A program made the position numbers and the translations under genes. Shown piece by piece: positions 21,564-33,120 of a stretch of 64,000 nt of DNA; position 1 is the stretch's first letter, and the number at the start of each line of letters is the position of its first letter. The DNA comes from Aristolochia californica (lineage: Eukaryota; Streptophyta; Magnoliopsida; Piperales; Aristolochiaceae), in contig JARWKL010000010.1 of NCBI GenBank assembly GCA_029961685.1, positions 5,691,769-5,755,768 of the forward strand, given 5' to 3'. The notes beneath the pieces are model-generated. The model saw nothing but the letters and a program-made list of their open reading frames with translations, had not been told where the DNA came from and searched no databases.

Positions 21564-21963
21564 ATAAATTTAGCTCATCGATAAAAAGGGAAAGAAACCC
21601 ATTGGGAGAAAACTGGAGGAAGAAGGGTTATGGAATTGATTATTCCTAACCCTCCCCTTAGAAGCTCTATTTATAGATTTATGAAATTACAATATTATAA
21701 TAATACCCCTGAACTTAGGGTTTAGTGTTTAGGGTTTTAACCCTAGAACTTTAACATAATTACATCAATACCATCTCTATGAGACGACCCTTTATTTATC
21801 ATCTTGCCATCAATGTATGTGGGCCTATAGGCCTTGAACCCATCTTCTATATCTCTTGGATCCATGGGTCTTCCTTGGTCTTATGGGCTTAGGCCCATCT
21901 TCTAATACATTTTGATATGTGGGTCTTCCTTGGTTGTGTGAGCTTGGGCCCTGTCTTCCAACA
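21548..21963 (-). mobile_element. 5' LTR of a truncated LTR-C element
   Basis: 416 bases. On the minus strand it starts TGTTGGAAGACAGGGCCC and ends AGGACTCCTGAAAATCA-type sequence. It is related to the LTR at 37077-37455. A 'ctatttataga' at about 21667 reads as a TATA-type element on the minus strand. The interior is truncated and no coding region survives. Confidence 0.8.
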
Positions 21964-22361
21964 ATATCCATTCTACACTTATCTTAAAAAAAATTTATTC
22001 AGATATTCTAGTGATATTCCCAAAAAGAAAAAAAAGAATTTCAATATTTTCTTATTTTTATTAAATATTTTTGAGAATAATAATGGTTAAATTTTTATTT
22101 TCTATTTTCTTTTATTTTCTAGGGGTTCCGAACATACCCTAAGTGATTCTCAAATATGGGTTCTATACCATATTCCCAAATATAATCATCTAGGTATTCT
22201 ATTTCTGTATACCAATAACTTCTAAATATAGTCGATAAAAGGTTGTTTTTGGTCCAAGTATTTGGATTCCTCATGTTTTGATAATAACTTAATATTAACA
22301 TGTTGTTACGAATTTTGCATATGAGTTTATCAAATGTTTCAGATAAGAAAAATGTGCCTAG
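21964..22361. other. Unassigned AT-rich stretch
   Basis: No gene is seen. The phrase 'gttttgataataacttaatatta' near 22276 resembles the 'ttttgatgataac' found just inside LTR-A, so a decayed LTR-A start is possible. Confidence 0.3.
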
Positions 22362-23051
22362 CCTTCGAGTGACACACAATCATGATGATCTATGATGAAA
22401 GAATCGTCAATTAGAGAAGAAGAAGAACCATACTTACTAAGATGATCAAGATACTTCAAAGGACTTTAGAAGACTAATCAACTAAAGACTTCAAAACCAA
22501 AGTGTATCATTTCGGTTTCTAGATATGAAGCATTCTAGCCATGTAAGAGAATGGCCAATCCATCCCAAAGCTTTAGTTAGTTTGATTAGAGCTTAGGGCA
22601 TCAATTGTTTTAAAAAAATTATATATACTTAATTTCATCTTTAAAATGTTTTTCAAAGATTTTGAAATCATGAATTTTTTACCAAATTTATTATTTGAAC
22701 TACAATACCAAGTAAAATCAATTATCCATAAGGCAATCCATTCAAGACATATACTTGGCTTGTTTCCTACATAACTGTTGGGAAGGAAGGCCTATTGGTA
22801 GTGTTTGCTATTCATTCAATGGACGAGGAAATGAATAACCTTTCATAGTCATAATTGCATAATGACATATGAATGTTTTGAATGGCTACAAATTTGTTTG
22901 AACCCTTACATCACTCTATGTATTCAAACTTTGGCACCTATAACATCTTATTCTTAGCCTTATGTGCATTTTATTCTTTTGTAGAGTTACAATTGTGTGA
23001 ATAATATACTGATTTATCTTATTATACTTTGTTAAAATAAAAAATCAATAT
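22362..23051 (+). repeat. Dispersed repeat R1, copy 1
   Basis: Collinear with 37456-38142. Both start 'ccttcgagtgacac', share 'gcattctagccatgtaagagaatg' and end in 'ttgttaaaataaaaaatcaatat'. The function is unknown and no coding capacity is seen. Confidence 0.9.
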
Positions 23052-23149
23052 TTGATTTAGTCTCTATTTGTTTTAGAGAGATTTCATATGCAAAACTTGT
23101 TCATCTGGTGTTGCACCTATTATCAAAGGAAACAAGTTAAATTTGGAAT

Positions 23150-23870
23150 AAAGTTCTAGACATGATTTGGAGAGGGAATAAATGAAAAACATTCTTTATA
23201 CTTCTGTCGTTAGGAGTTTGATGTATGCTCAGGTTTGCATAAAATTTGACATATCATATGCAATTGGAATGTTGGGTTGATATCAAAGTAACTTAGGTTT
23301 GGACAATTGGAGAGTTGCAAAGAAAGTTATGTACCTTCAGGGGAAAAAAGACTACAAGATTACATATAGGCAATTTGATCATCTGGAGGTGATTGGATAT
23401 TCAGACTCTGATTTTGTTGGCTGCCTTGACTTGAGAAAGTCAACATCAGGATATGTCTTCTTGTTAGTTAAAGGGGTCATTTCTTGGAGAAGTGCAAAAT
23501 AATATTTCATTGTTACTTCTACCATATAGGCAGAGTTTGTAGCGTATTTTGCAACGACATCACAAACTATATGGTTGAGGAATTTTATTTTTGGGCTTAA
23601 ACTTATTGACACAATTTATAAACCATTGAGGATTTACTGCGATAATTCTGTAACAGTGTTTTTGGCTAAAAACAATACGAGCAAAAGTCGTAGTAAGCAT
23701 ATTGACATTAAGTTCTTAACTAGTCGAGAACATGTCAAAACAAACAAAGTACTTGTGGAACACGTTATCACTGGATTAATGATTGTGAATTCGTTGACAA
23801 AAGGTCTACCACATATTCCTTATAAGGGTCATGTTCAACATATGTGACTTAGTTCTACGGTGTAATTATT
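23150..23870 (+). pseudogene. Copia RNase H fragment
   Basis: The translation shows SLMYAQVCIKFDISYAIGML, then DYKITYRQFDHLEVIGYSDS, then LRIYCDNSVTVFLAKNN and RSKHIDIKFLTSRE. This is the C-terminal end of copia reverse transcriptase plus RNase H. Internal stops (for example before YFIVTST) break it. No other domain of the element remains on the left. Confidence 0.85.
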
Positions 23871-24273
23871 TTGTAAGATCGAGATATCCATATGTTTATA
23901 TCACATTTTGTCAATTGTAAAAAAAAAAAAAAAGAAAAAACTCCTTTTAGTTCATATTTTTCTTCTCTTATTGTAATTGTATATATGGCGTTTAGAGAAT
24001 GCCAATGTATGTTTAAATTTTGGTGATCCTATATGAGCATTTGGAAGTTCATTCATAAAGATATGTGTCACATATTGTTCTCATTCAAAGGAGACAGTTG
24101 CATTGTAATACATGAAAGGTAATACTTACTCTAAAGGACTTACCATCACGATTCATACAATTTAATATTCTTTTGTTTGGATATAAAGATATTATATCTA
24201 TAGGAAACATTTTTAAAGATGCATCAATATGGAATGATACATATTAAGTATTCGCATGGGTGAAGTGAGAGAA

Positions 24274-24699
24274 TGTTGGACAAATACAATTTTTTACCTT
24301 TTCTTTGAAAATAATTTCCCTTAGAAGTAAGAAATAGTGAACAATTGTAACTGCCCATCCGTTAATGGGAAAGATATTTGATAAGTTATATGTGAATTTT
24401 TCACCACATATTTTTGTCAAAATAATATTTGGTCTAGCAAATCTGTGTGTGATCTCTATCGATCAAACCTTAGATAGACTAGAAGGGTGATTTAGAATTA
24501 TCTAGGAATATGAGTACCATGACGGGAGGTTTAGGGTTTCTCCTTAATTTATGAATTTATGCATGATTAAAATGAATTTTGCTCTTACCCAATATGCTTC
24601 ACATTTCCTCTCCACTTTGTTCATCCCGTGCTGAAGTTCGCACCGGATCTCTCTGTTAATGCAATGGCACTCTGATTTCTTGTAAAATAAAATTTAACA
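24274..24699 (+). repeat. Probable 3' LTR of the copia fragment at 23150
   Basis: A purine-rich GGGTGAAGTGAGAGAA precedes TGTTGGACAAATAC, and the stretch ends TTTAACA before unrelated DNA. The position about 400 bases after RNase H fits a 3' LTR. No partner LTR is present to confirm the ends. Confidence 0.5.
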
Positions 24700-24832
24700 A
24701 TTTTACGCTAGAAATTATAAATGTTGAACACAAGACTGTGGCCGGAATACCTTGACCCCTCGATGGCGGATTTCTGCTCATTCTTCCTAACAAACGCAGC
24801 TGGAGGTGACAACGTTATTAGCCCTCCGATCA

Positions 24833-26025
24833 TCACTCCTCATCCTCCCAAAGCTCATTCAGAGACTTATAAGGACCATTCTCAGAGACAAGGTTGAGAG
24901 TTTCTCCAGAAACAGATCTATGCTGTGGAAGATGGTCAATCTTTTGCAAGTCATCCTCGCTCAATTCCCAATCGAAGATCCCCAGGTTCTCCTTCAACCT
25001 CTCCTTGCTGAAGCTCTTCACCAATACGCTCACATTTTGTTCGTAAACCCACCTCAAACACACCTGGGCAAGAGTTTTTCCTCTATCCTTTGCAATTTCT
25101 TTCAGGGCTTGGCATTCCATTACTTTATTGTCTCCCCAGATAGTTCCTTTCCCTCCCAAGGGAGAGTAAGCGCATACGTCTATCCCCTTTCTCTCACAGA
25201 ACTCCCTAAGTTTCTTTTGTCGCAGAAGAGGATTCATCTCCACCTCCAAAATTGTGAAAAAACAAATATGAGTTGCTCCAATTTTTTCGATCTTTTGGGT
25301 GAACTAATATTTGTGAATTGTGCTTAACAAAGAATATTTCTGATGTGTGATGTTCGTGGCGCTAAATCAGCTTACCTGGGTGACTGCAGGTTTAACCTTG
25401 GCTGTTGAGAGTAACAGATCCAGTTTCTTGCAAGAAAAGTTGCTAACGCCAATAGCTTTGGTAAGTCCGAGTGCGTGACACTCCTCCATGGCTTCCCAAA
25501 CAGAACCGAAATCCATGGGAAGTAAATTTTCCTTCTCCACAGGTACAATAAATTCTCCAGGCTTTGAGCTCACAGGCCAGTGAATAAGGTACAGATCAAG
25601 ATATTCCAGCTGAAGATTCCTGCGAGATAGTAATAGGGATGCAAATAAGATATAAGCCATCATCTTGTTCAAGAACAAAAACGAGAAACTAGTAGGTTGT
25701 GTTACCGGAGAGTCTTTTGGAGCGCCGGGAGGACAAGATGGCGGTGGGCATCCGAGCACCAGAGCTTGGAGGTGATAAAGACTTCACTTCTGGACTTGAG
25801 AAGACCATTGCGTAAAGCTTCAGCGATGGCGTCTCCCAGGGCTTTCTCAGTCAGATAGATAGATGCAGTGTCGAAATGTCTGTACCCTAGCCCGATGGCT
25901 TGAAGAACGGCTGATTTCGTGATTTCAGATTCGATTATGGGATACACTGCAGTCCCCATGCCGATACACGGCATGGCACCGTCGCCGGAGCTTAATCTTG
26001 CAACCGGGATAGCTACGCTTTCCAT
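24833..26025 (-). CDS. Aldo/keto reductase 2 (AKR4-type, NADPH-dependent), three exons
   Basis: This is a paralogue of the reductase at 13170-14457, roughly four-fifths identical by eye. Exons on the minus strand are 25706-26025, 25376-25619 and 24833-25243, with GT-AG introns of 86 and 132 bases. The total of 975 bases gives 324 residues. Catalytic residues: Asp52 and Tyr57 ([11 protein letters not shown]), Lys87 (ITSKLW), His120 (LYLIHWP). [12 protein letters not shown] marks the cofactor-phosphate site. Exon 3 here equals exons 3 plus 4 of the paralogue: 411 bases in both, without intron 3. The start is the ATG at 26025; an in-frame upstream TTG at 26040 is not a plausible plant start. Substrate unknown. 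Confidence 0.95.
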
Positions 26026-26291
26026 ACCCAAGCAACTCAAGTTTCGATTCTATCTTTTTGTATTTCGAAACGGGCTGGCCTCCACTCGTTGAAATATAAT
26101 AAATAAATAATTAATGCGAGTCAAAAGTTTGGGATAAGGAAGATCAGCTGCCTGTTTTAGACGGCACTTGTGATGTGAAAGCCATGCGTGCCTACCAATA
26201 AAAACTTCAGGCCTTTACCTGAGGCAACAGATTCAGTCTTTACAGTCAGATCTAGATTCTTTATTGGATCATGATTTAAATCTTTGGGTTA

Positions 26292-26967
26292 TTTTCTAGC
26301 TGCAAAGTAAGGAGGCACTAGCGGAAGACACGGATACGGCCATTTCATTATTGAATAACCTTGGTTGGGCTTATAAGCAATTCGTCATTGTTGTCTCGTA
26401 TATTATGATATTTTTGTTGAGGAAGTTCGTAGAAAGAACTCCGAACAAAGAATCGTGAACATCTAATTCTACCCTAATGTTGATATTAGGGACAAGAATT
26501 TCGAGAGGAATTCTAACAAGGGCAATTGTCGATGGAAGTCAAGAAAAGGAAGAAGCAAGTCCAAATTCGGAAGGAATGTGGAATACTAGAATTGTAGCAA
26601 GTTTGGTCATATAAAGAAGAATTGTAGAGCATCGAAGAAGGATGAAAAGAAAAATTATGCTGCAAATACAGTGACTGTAGAAGTACAAGATGTTTTCCTC
26701 TTATCGATTGATAGCTCTATTAACTATTGGGTGTTAGATTTAGGAGCTTCTTTTCACACTATTGCGCACCGTGAGATCATGGAGAATTATGTTGTTAGAA
26801 ATCACGGGAAGTTGTACCTTGCTAATGGAGAACCTTTGGATATTACCAATATTGGTGATGTCAATTTGAGGATGTCAAAAGGGTCGGTGTGGAAAATTGA
26901 TAAGGTGAGACATGTGCCAAAACTAATGCGTAATCTGATTTTAGTAGGGCACCTTGATGATGAATGA
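26292..26967 (+). pseudogene. Copia H gag end, zinc knuckle and protease
   Basis: A gag C-terminal phrase (AISLLNNLGWAYKQFVIVV) is followed near 26585-26640 by an NCSKFGHIKKNC-type CCHC knuckle. The protease then reads YWVLDLGASFHT, where the usual D-S/T-G-A signature is altered to D-L-G-A, and continues to VRHVPKLMRNLILVG. Confidence 0.75.
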
Positions 26968-27099
26968 CATAATATAACTTTTAATGGTGTTGCCAAGAAA
27001 GTCACTAAGGGAGCCATAGTTGTTGAATGAGGAGTTAAAACTAGAACTCTTTACATCATTTCGAGTTGCTGAGACAAAGTTGCAGCTGCTAATGCTGTT

Positions 27100-28128
27100 A
27101 CTAATTCGGATTTGTGGCATTATAAGCTCGATCACATGAGTGAGAAGGGAATGAAAGTGCTTCAGTCTAAAGGGAAGCTATCGGGGTTGAAATTTGTAAA
27201 CAACAGTTTGTGTGAAGGCTATATTTTTTGCAAGCAGAAAAGGTTAACTTTTCTAAGGCAGGAAAGGAGCAAAAGACAACAAAATTGGAGTTGGTTCATG
27301 CAGATGTGTGGGGACCTTCGATTGTTACTTCCCTTGGTGGTTCTAATTACTATGTGACATTTATTAATGATGCAAGCAGAAAAGTATAAATTTATTTCCT
27401 AAAAAACAAATATGATGTTTTTTATACATTCAAGAGATCGAGAGCAATGGTTGAGAATGAGACAAATTTGAAAGTGAAGTGTCTGCAATCAGATAATGAG
27501 GGAGAATACATAGGGGATGATTTCAAGCAGTATTGTGTTGATAATGGAATCAAAATGAAGAAGACCATTCCTGGAAGACCTCAACAGATTGGTGTGGGTG
27601 AGAGGATGAACAAGACTTTGAACGAGCGTGCTAGGAGCATGAGATTACATGTGGGGATTAACAATGATGTTTTGGTTTGAGGCTATTAGCACCGCTGCCT
27701 ATTTGATCAACAAAGGTCCTTCAACAACATTGGATTGCAAAATACCAAAAGAGTTTTGAAGCGGCAAAGAGGTAAACCTTTCTTTCTTGAAAGTGTTTGG
27801 TTGTGTTTATTATATTCACATTGACTCTGCTGTTAGAAGTAAACTTGATGCTAAATCCAAGATATGTTTCTTTATTGGCTATGATGGTGCCGAGTTTGGT
27901 CATTGTTTCAAGGATGAACAAAATCGTAAGGTTATCAAGAGCAAGGATGTGATCTTCAATGCAAGTGTCCTTTATAAAGGCAAGTTGAGAACAAATTTTG
28001 AGAGCATAAATAATGAAGCTAAGAAGCTTGAAGTGATTCAGTTGAAAGATCTTCTAATTATTGAGTTGGAGAATATTGCTCGGGAAGACCAAGAAAACAT
28101 ACCCCTAAAAGTCAGAATATTCCTCTGA
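27100..28128 (+). pseudogene. Copia H integrase
   Basis: The pre-integrase zinc region begins SDLWHYKLDHMSEKGM (27112 on). The core has CLQSDNEGEYIGDDF with the catalytic Asp and GVGERMNKTLNERAR with the catalytic Glu (27447-27680). The downstream VFGCVYYIHID and SKICFFIGYDG segment is at 27787-28128. Frames change several times. Confidence 0.85.
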
Positions 28129-28315
28129 ATGAACTCAGGAGATCTACCAAAACTAACAGACTACCGCAATGATACTCCCCTGAATTGAATTATATTTTAT
28201 AGACTAATAAAGGTGAACCAGACAGTTATGAGGAAGTTGTACAAGTTGAGAATTAGCCAAGTGAGAGTTGACCATGAGGGATGAGATAAATTCACATTTA
28301 TCCAATCAAACATGA

Positions 28316-29766
28316 TAGTTGACCGAGTTACCAAAAGGGAAGAAGGCTTTGCATAATAAATGGTTTTACCTAATAAAAGGCGAATATGAAGGCAACAAGA
28401 GGTATAAAGCAAGATCGGTTGTAAAGGGCTTTAAAAAAAAGGGCATTGACTACACTGAGATTTTCTCTCCAGTAGTGAAGTTGACTACTATTAGAACATT
28501 GCTTGGACTACTGACAAATGAAGATTTTCACTTAGAACAGTTGGATGTAAAGACAACTTTTCTTCATGGTGATTTGGAGGAAGAAATTTACATGATGCAG
28601 CCAAAGGGTTTCAAAGCACAAGGAAAGGAGAAAATGGTGTGCAAACTTCAAAAGAGCTTGTATGGTCTTAAATAGGCTCCAAGACCACTTATAAGAAGTT
28701 TGACATCTTCATGACTAGTATTGGTTTCTTGAGGTGACAGGTAGATCATTGTTGTTATGTGAAAAAACTTGATGACTTCTACATCATTCTACTGCTATAT
28801 GTTGATGACATGTTGATAGCAGGTGTTTGCAAATAGGAAATAGATAAGTTGAAAAAGGAAGTTGTCCAAGAAGTTTACAATCAAAGATTTGAATACTATA
28901 AAACACATCTATGGGATGAGGATTACTAGGGATACTGATGTCATGAAACTGTCACAAGAAGAATATGTGAAGAAGGTGTTGAGCAGATTCAACATGAATG
29001 ATGCAAAACCAGTGAGTACTCCTTTGACTAGTCATTTTAGGCTATCTAAGGAGCAGTCACCTTCTAAAGAGAAGGAGCGATCCTACATGGCCAATGTGCC
29101 TTATGCTTTGCTATTGGCAGTCTCATGTATGACATGGTGTGCACTAGACCAAACATTGCTCATGTAGTGAGAATTGTGAGTAGATATATGAGTAATCTAG
29201 GTCAATAACATTGGGAAGCACTGAAGTGGATTCTTAGGTATTTGAGAGGCACTGCAGACTCAACCTTATGTTTCAAAAAGTCAGACTTGGGATTACAAGG
29301 TTATGTAGATGCTGACATGACTGGAGACATTGATGACAAGAGGAGTACCACTGGATATGTATACACATTGGGTGGTACACCAATTAGAGTTAGTTGGGTC
29401 TCTATGTTACATAAAGTAGTTTCTCTTTCCACTACTGAGTCATAATATAAAACAGTGACTGAAGCCATCAAAGAGATGGTATGGCTCCAGTCTTTCTTGG
29501 AAGAATTAGGTCTCAAGCATGAGAAGAATCTGTTGTGTTGTGACAGTCAGAGTTCTATTCATTTACCAAAGAACCCTATTTATCATGCTAGAACAAAGCA
29601 CATACAAGTGTGTTATCACTCCATTAGATCGGCTCTAGAGGATGAAGTCTTAGCACTTGAGAAGATTCAAGGGAATCAGAATCTGATTAATATGTTGACA
29701 AAGATCATTACAATTGAGAAACTAAAGTTGTGTGCAACTTCCTTTGGACTTCTCTCTGAGGATTGA
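28316..29766 (+). pseudogene. Copia H reverse transcriptase and RNase H
   Basis: Reverse transcriptase: ALHNKWFYLIKGEY, TEIFSPVVKLTTIRTLLGL and LEQLDVKTTFLHGDLEEEIY (28319-28675), then the YVDD active site at 28798-28809. The tail includes TIKDLNTIKHIYGMRI (28862-29167). RNase H: GYVDADMTGDIDDKRSTTGY (29242-29445) and LLCCDSQSSIHLPKNP with TKHIQVCYH (29455-29766). Stops separate the blocks. Confidence 0.9.
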
Positions 29767-29812
29767 TAAGTTGTTGCCACTGCAAAGGAGATATTGATGA
29801 TGGATTAGTCTC

Positions 29813-29824
29813 CAAGTGGGAGAT
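29813..29824 (+). other. Polypurine tract of copia H
   Basis: CAAGTGGGAGAT directly precedes the LTR start TGTTAAG. It is the same tract as in copia D, although the LTRs differ. Confidence 0.85.
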
Positions 29825-30194
29825 TGTTAAGTTATGGAGCCTAATTAACACCTTACGCATAGTCGATACGCGGATATATTGACTGCAATTTCATTAAGGG
29901 TAGTTTAGGGATTTCACACTTGTATTAATATTGAGTTAGTTTTTTCTTTATATTTGGGGGCGCCGTTGTTAGGGTTATGATTGAGGATCTTTAGTTGTTA
30001 TAGAGATAGGTGTGTGATTTCTCTTGTAAACTACTTCATCATCATAATGAATTATTACAACGACGAAAGACAGAACGTAGTCTCACTTTGAGGTGAACCC
30101 GTATAAATCTTGTGTTCTTCGTGCTTGATTATTTCTTCTTCTTTAATTATTATTGCTCTCTTTAGTATTAAACTGGGGCATCAAATTCGTAACA
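29825..30194 (+). repeat. 3' LTR of copia H
   Basis: 370 bases from TGTTAAGTTATGG to TTCGTAACA, with TGTTA/TAACA inverted ends. It is followed by unrelated sequence with copia gag similarity. Confidence 0.8.
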
Positions 30195-30232
30195 TCTTCT
30201 GACCCTCATTATCTCCTTGTGCCGAACTCAAC

Positions 30233-30620
30233 CCTATGGTAATCCTTCATGACTTACAATTGCAATCATTTTCCAGTAAAATGATCCTCCAATTCTGTCA
30301 AGATCTATCAAGCAAACTCTTCGTTAAAATTCAGCAGGAATCATTGTCTTCAATGGAAGAACTCTTACTGTCAATCATCTTGAGGTTCCACTCTACAACA
30401 ATAACCAAGGACTCACAAATATGAGTACTGCTCATGCACAATGCTCACTTTAGGAGTGGACAACAAGCAAATTAATGTCCACTGTCTAATATGGGACAAG
30501 CTTAATCATATGGCCCAATTATGTTGGCATTGGTTCAACTATCTCTAACCAGACATGAAAGTGCCAACTCCCTTGGTTACTTTAAGTCTTGCAAATCCCA
30601 TTAATGGACAATATTAGCAT
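30233..30620 (+). pseudogene. Copia gag fragment, repeat R2 copy 1
   Basis: Collinear with 38318-38673 plus 39051 on. In conceptual translation it resembles the end of a copia gag: a VFNGRT phrase followed by a decayed CCHC knuckle whose first cysteines are lost (WDKLNHMAKLCW pattern in the better-preserved copy). Several stops. Confidence 0.6.
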
Positions 30621-30981
30621 CATAAGGCTTCATCACACACTAGTGGATGCATGGAGAGAAAATAAAGGATAGAAAAAAAAGAAAAATAGTTTATTGAAAT
30701 TGAATGCATTTTATGTAAGGGCTTATAAATAATAAATAGTCTACAATAATAAAACCTTTGTATTTATGGGAATGGGATAGGAGCAGGTTTGGGTCAGTTT
30801 GGGGTTGAGTTTGAGGAAACGTGGTCCTATCAACCTGCCCCACCTTTCTATTGTTACCTTCCCAAAAAAAATTTATATTACTTTTTATTGACCTAGGTTG
30901 ACCCTCATCCATATTTTGATGATAATTTTTTTATTATTTTTCTAATATTTGCAACTCAAACATTTTAGATGCATTTAAGCA
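30621..30981 (+). other. R2 continuation and first bases of an LTR-A
   Basis: 'gtggatgcatggagagaaaa' and 'caacctgccccacctttctattgttac' match 39055-39279. An LTR-A start (TATTGACCTAGGTTGACC at about 30886) follows. The same junction occurs in both copies. LTR-A sequence stops near 30981. Confidence 0.65.
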
Positions 30982-31030
30982 TGAGTCAAGTCTATTATTC
31001 ACCCAAGAGGTATTTTTTTGAGTTCCCCTG
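30982..31030 (+). other. Left flank of copia F (interior of an LTR-C element)
   Basis: 'gagtcaagtctattattcaccc' matches the LTR-B element interior near 9945. Together with 36775-37076 it forms the DNA into which copia F inserted. It ends in the 5-bp target CCCTG (31026-31030). Confidence 0.75.
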
Positions 31031-31399
31031 TGTTGGAAGATGGGCTCAAGCCCACAAGCTCAAGGCTAGAAGCCCACACGTCAAAGGAGTGGAAAAGTAG
31101 TTATTTATGGTATGTTCCTTAAGGATGACATGAAGATGTGAATACATTGTCTTAGTATGTCTTTTAATCTATTGAGTTGTAACCCTAAAGGCTTTGTAAC
31201 ACTATAAATAAGAGCATTGGCTAAGACGTAAGGCATTCAAGCCTTCTCCTCTCTTTGAGAAATCTTCCAGCCACCCTCTCTTCTCCCTTGATGCATTTTC
31301 TCCTTCCCTTAATCCAAACTCTTCTCCCTCTTCTCTCTCTTCTCTCCTTCTTCTTCCACGTTAACCTAAAGTCATGTTCATAGGGTCCTAACTTCTAGA
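31031..31399 (+). repeat. 5' LTR of copia F
   Basis: It runs TGTTGGAAGATGGG...ACTTCTAGA; the terminal CA is mutated to GA (the 3' LTR keeps TCTACA). 'actataaataagag' near 31200 is the TATA element, followed by a pyrimidine-rich (TCTC/CTTC) leader-type stretch. Confidence 0.9.
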
Positions 31400-31411
31400 T
31401 GGTATCAGACC
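31400..31411 (+). other. Primer-binding site of copia F
   Basis: TGGTATCAGACC begins directly after the LTR and matches the initiator methionine tRNA 3' end except at the last bases (consensus TGGTATCAGAGC). It lies in the loop of a potential stem formed by 31383-31395 and 31415-31427. Confidence 0.85.
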
Positions 31412-32330
31412 ATGGAGGTTAGGATCCATATTCCAGTAGTTATGTCATCCATTGTAGAAGTTGTTTATAGAAGAAGGAGTTCTGCCATGAAGAGATAGGT
31501 AAAATCTGTTATTTTATTTTTTTTCATATTCTCTCTTTATGGTTTCCATTTTTTCCCCTCGTCTTGAATTCTTGATTCATGTCAAGTCAAGATAATCTTC
31601 ATAAACATTGTGAAGATCTATCTTGTATGACTAAAAGGAGGTTGTAGTCTTGATCCTCTTGTAGCAAAATTACATGATTGATCAAAGGTTGTTTTTTTTT
31701 TTGTTATTTGGATTCAGTTACCTTTATGTAATGGGAATGAAACATTGTTGATATGGGATTCCAGTATATGTTGCTGTCAATTCTATAATCTAACGTTACT
31801 CATAGGAGTGTGTTATATTGTTGGATGACCGTTATATGTTTAATGAAATTCTAGCACTCACTTATCCCTATTATTTTTGCGTTTGAACTTCAGTAATTGA
31901 ATCTTTTTTTTTTTTTGTTGAAGTGTTCCCATGAGTTGGAATTTATTTTGCCAAGAAATTTTTGTCGGTTTGCCAAGAAAGGCCTTGTCTAAAGTTGCTT
32001 TCATTTTTGTGGTTGAGTTTAGATTAAGGATAAGAGTTGCATCTATTTTCTTCTCTCTATTTTTTTATAAATATAAGAGAAGTTGAGTAGTGACTGGTTC
32101 TTGTTATCACTTGACAAAAGCACCAATTTTTCCATGATTTGGTGCTTATTCTTGTGAAAATATTCTCTACTTATTTTTGGTGGCTAATTTGGTCTAAGGG
32201 TGCTTCAAATTACGTTGTGTAATTGTTATTTGAGACCCTTTGATAATTGACCTCACTAGTTGATTTCCGTCAACATGGAGAGTGGACATATGAGTAATAA
32301 GAGTGACATACTTTGAATTACTACAATTCC
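31412..32330 (+). other. Copia F leader
   Basis: Non-coding stretch of about 0.9 kb between the primer-binding site and the first gag similarity. It contains several T-runs and no recognisable gene. Confidence 0.5.
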
Positions 32331-32339
32331 ACTAAGAGG

Positions 32340-33120
32340 TCTTTCCAATTACCTCAGCTGGTCACAATTGGTACGGATGGTTCTCATTACTCGTGACCTT
32401 CTCAGTCATGTTATCAAAATCCCTTCTCCAATTGATGAAGAAAAAGAAGTCTAAAATAAATGGGTCAAAAAAGATAACATGGCTATCAGTTGGCTTATTA
32501 ACAGCATGGAAGAGCATGTTGCTAAAAATATGGTTCACTTGGAAACTTCCAAGGATATTTGGGACACATGTGCTAAGATTTATTCCAGTACCGCTTCCTT
32601 GTAAAGAGTATATGATGTTTTCCAAAGTATGTTGGCTACCAAACAAGGAGATAATGTTCATGAGTTTCTAGCCCAGTTTCGTGGCCTTCTCCAAGAATGG
32701 AAAATTGCTCAACCATACTCTACCGACATTAGTGTTCAATAAAAACAGAGTGAGGCCCTTGCAACGATTATTTGCCTTTCCAATATTAAGCCGCATCTAG
32801 AGGTGGCTAAGACATAGCTTCTTAGTTCCTCTGCTCTTCCCTCTTTTGATGACATCAGTGCTACGTTGTTATGGATTCCTGATCCATCTCCTCCTTCTCA
32901 GATTGATGCCCCATCAACTATGTTCTCTGGTAATTGGGGTACATTTTGAGGACGCGGCAGAAAAACAAGAGGAGGCTGCAATAGAGGTGGTCGAACAAGT
33001 CCGACACATTCCTGCACTGAGCCTTGATTGTGCATTTTTTGTGGTGGTCAGAACCACCTTGTGGATTCATGTTGGAAATTCCATGGCAAGCCTGATTGGG
33101 CGACAGCCAATCCAGCCTCA
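32340..33120 (+). pseudogene. Copia F gag with zinc knuckle
   Basis: Gag phrases include AISWLINSMEEHVAKNMVHL, IWDTCAKIYSS and HEFLAQFRGLLQEWK. The zinc knuckle, CIFCGGQNHLVDSCW at about 33028-33072, keeps the C-x2-C-x4-H-x4-C spacing. Stops occur within the gag core. Confidence 0.85.

Larger units (their letters stand above)
26280..30194 (+). mobile_element. Copia H: 5'-truncated Ty1/copia retrotransposon
   Basis: The order is gag end, zinc knuckle, protease, integrase, reverse transcriptase, RNase H, polypurine tract, 3' LTR. All domains are present but broken by stops and frameshifts. No 5' LTR or gag N-terminus is found; the left limit lies within about 250 bases of the start codon of aldo/keto reductase 2. 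Confidence 0.9.

Noticed and set aside
26026..26040. Upstream TTG start extending aldo/keto reductase 2 by five residues
   Set aside because: Plants rarely use TTG starts, and the paralogue begins at the equivalent of the ATG at 26025.
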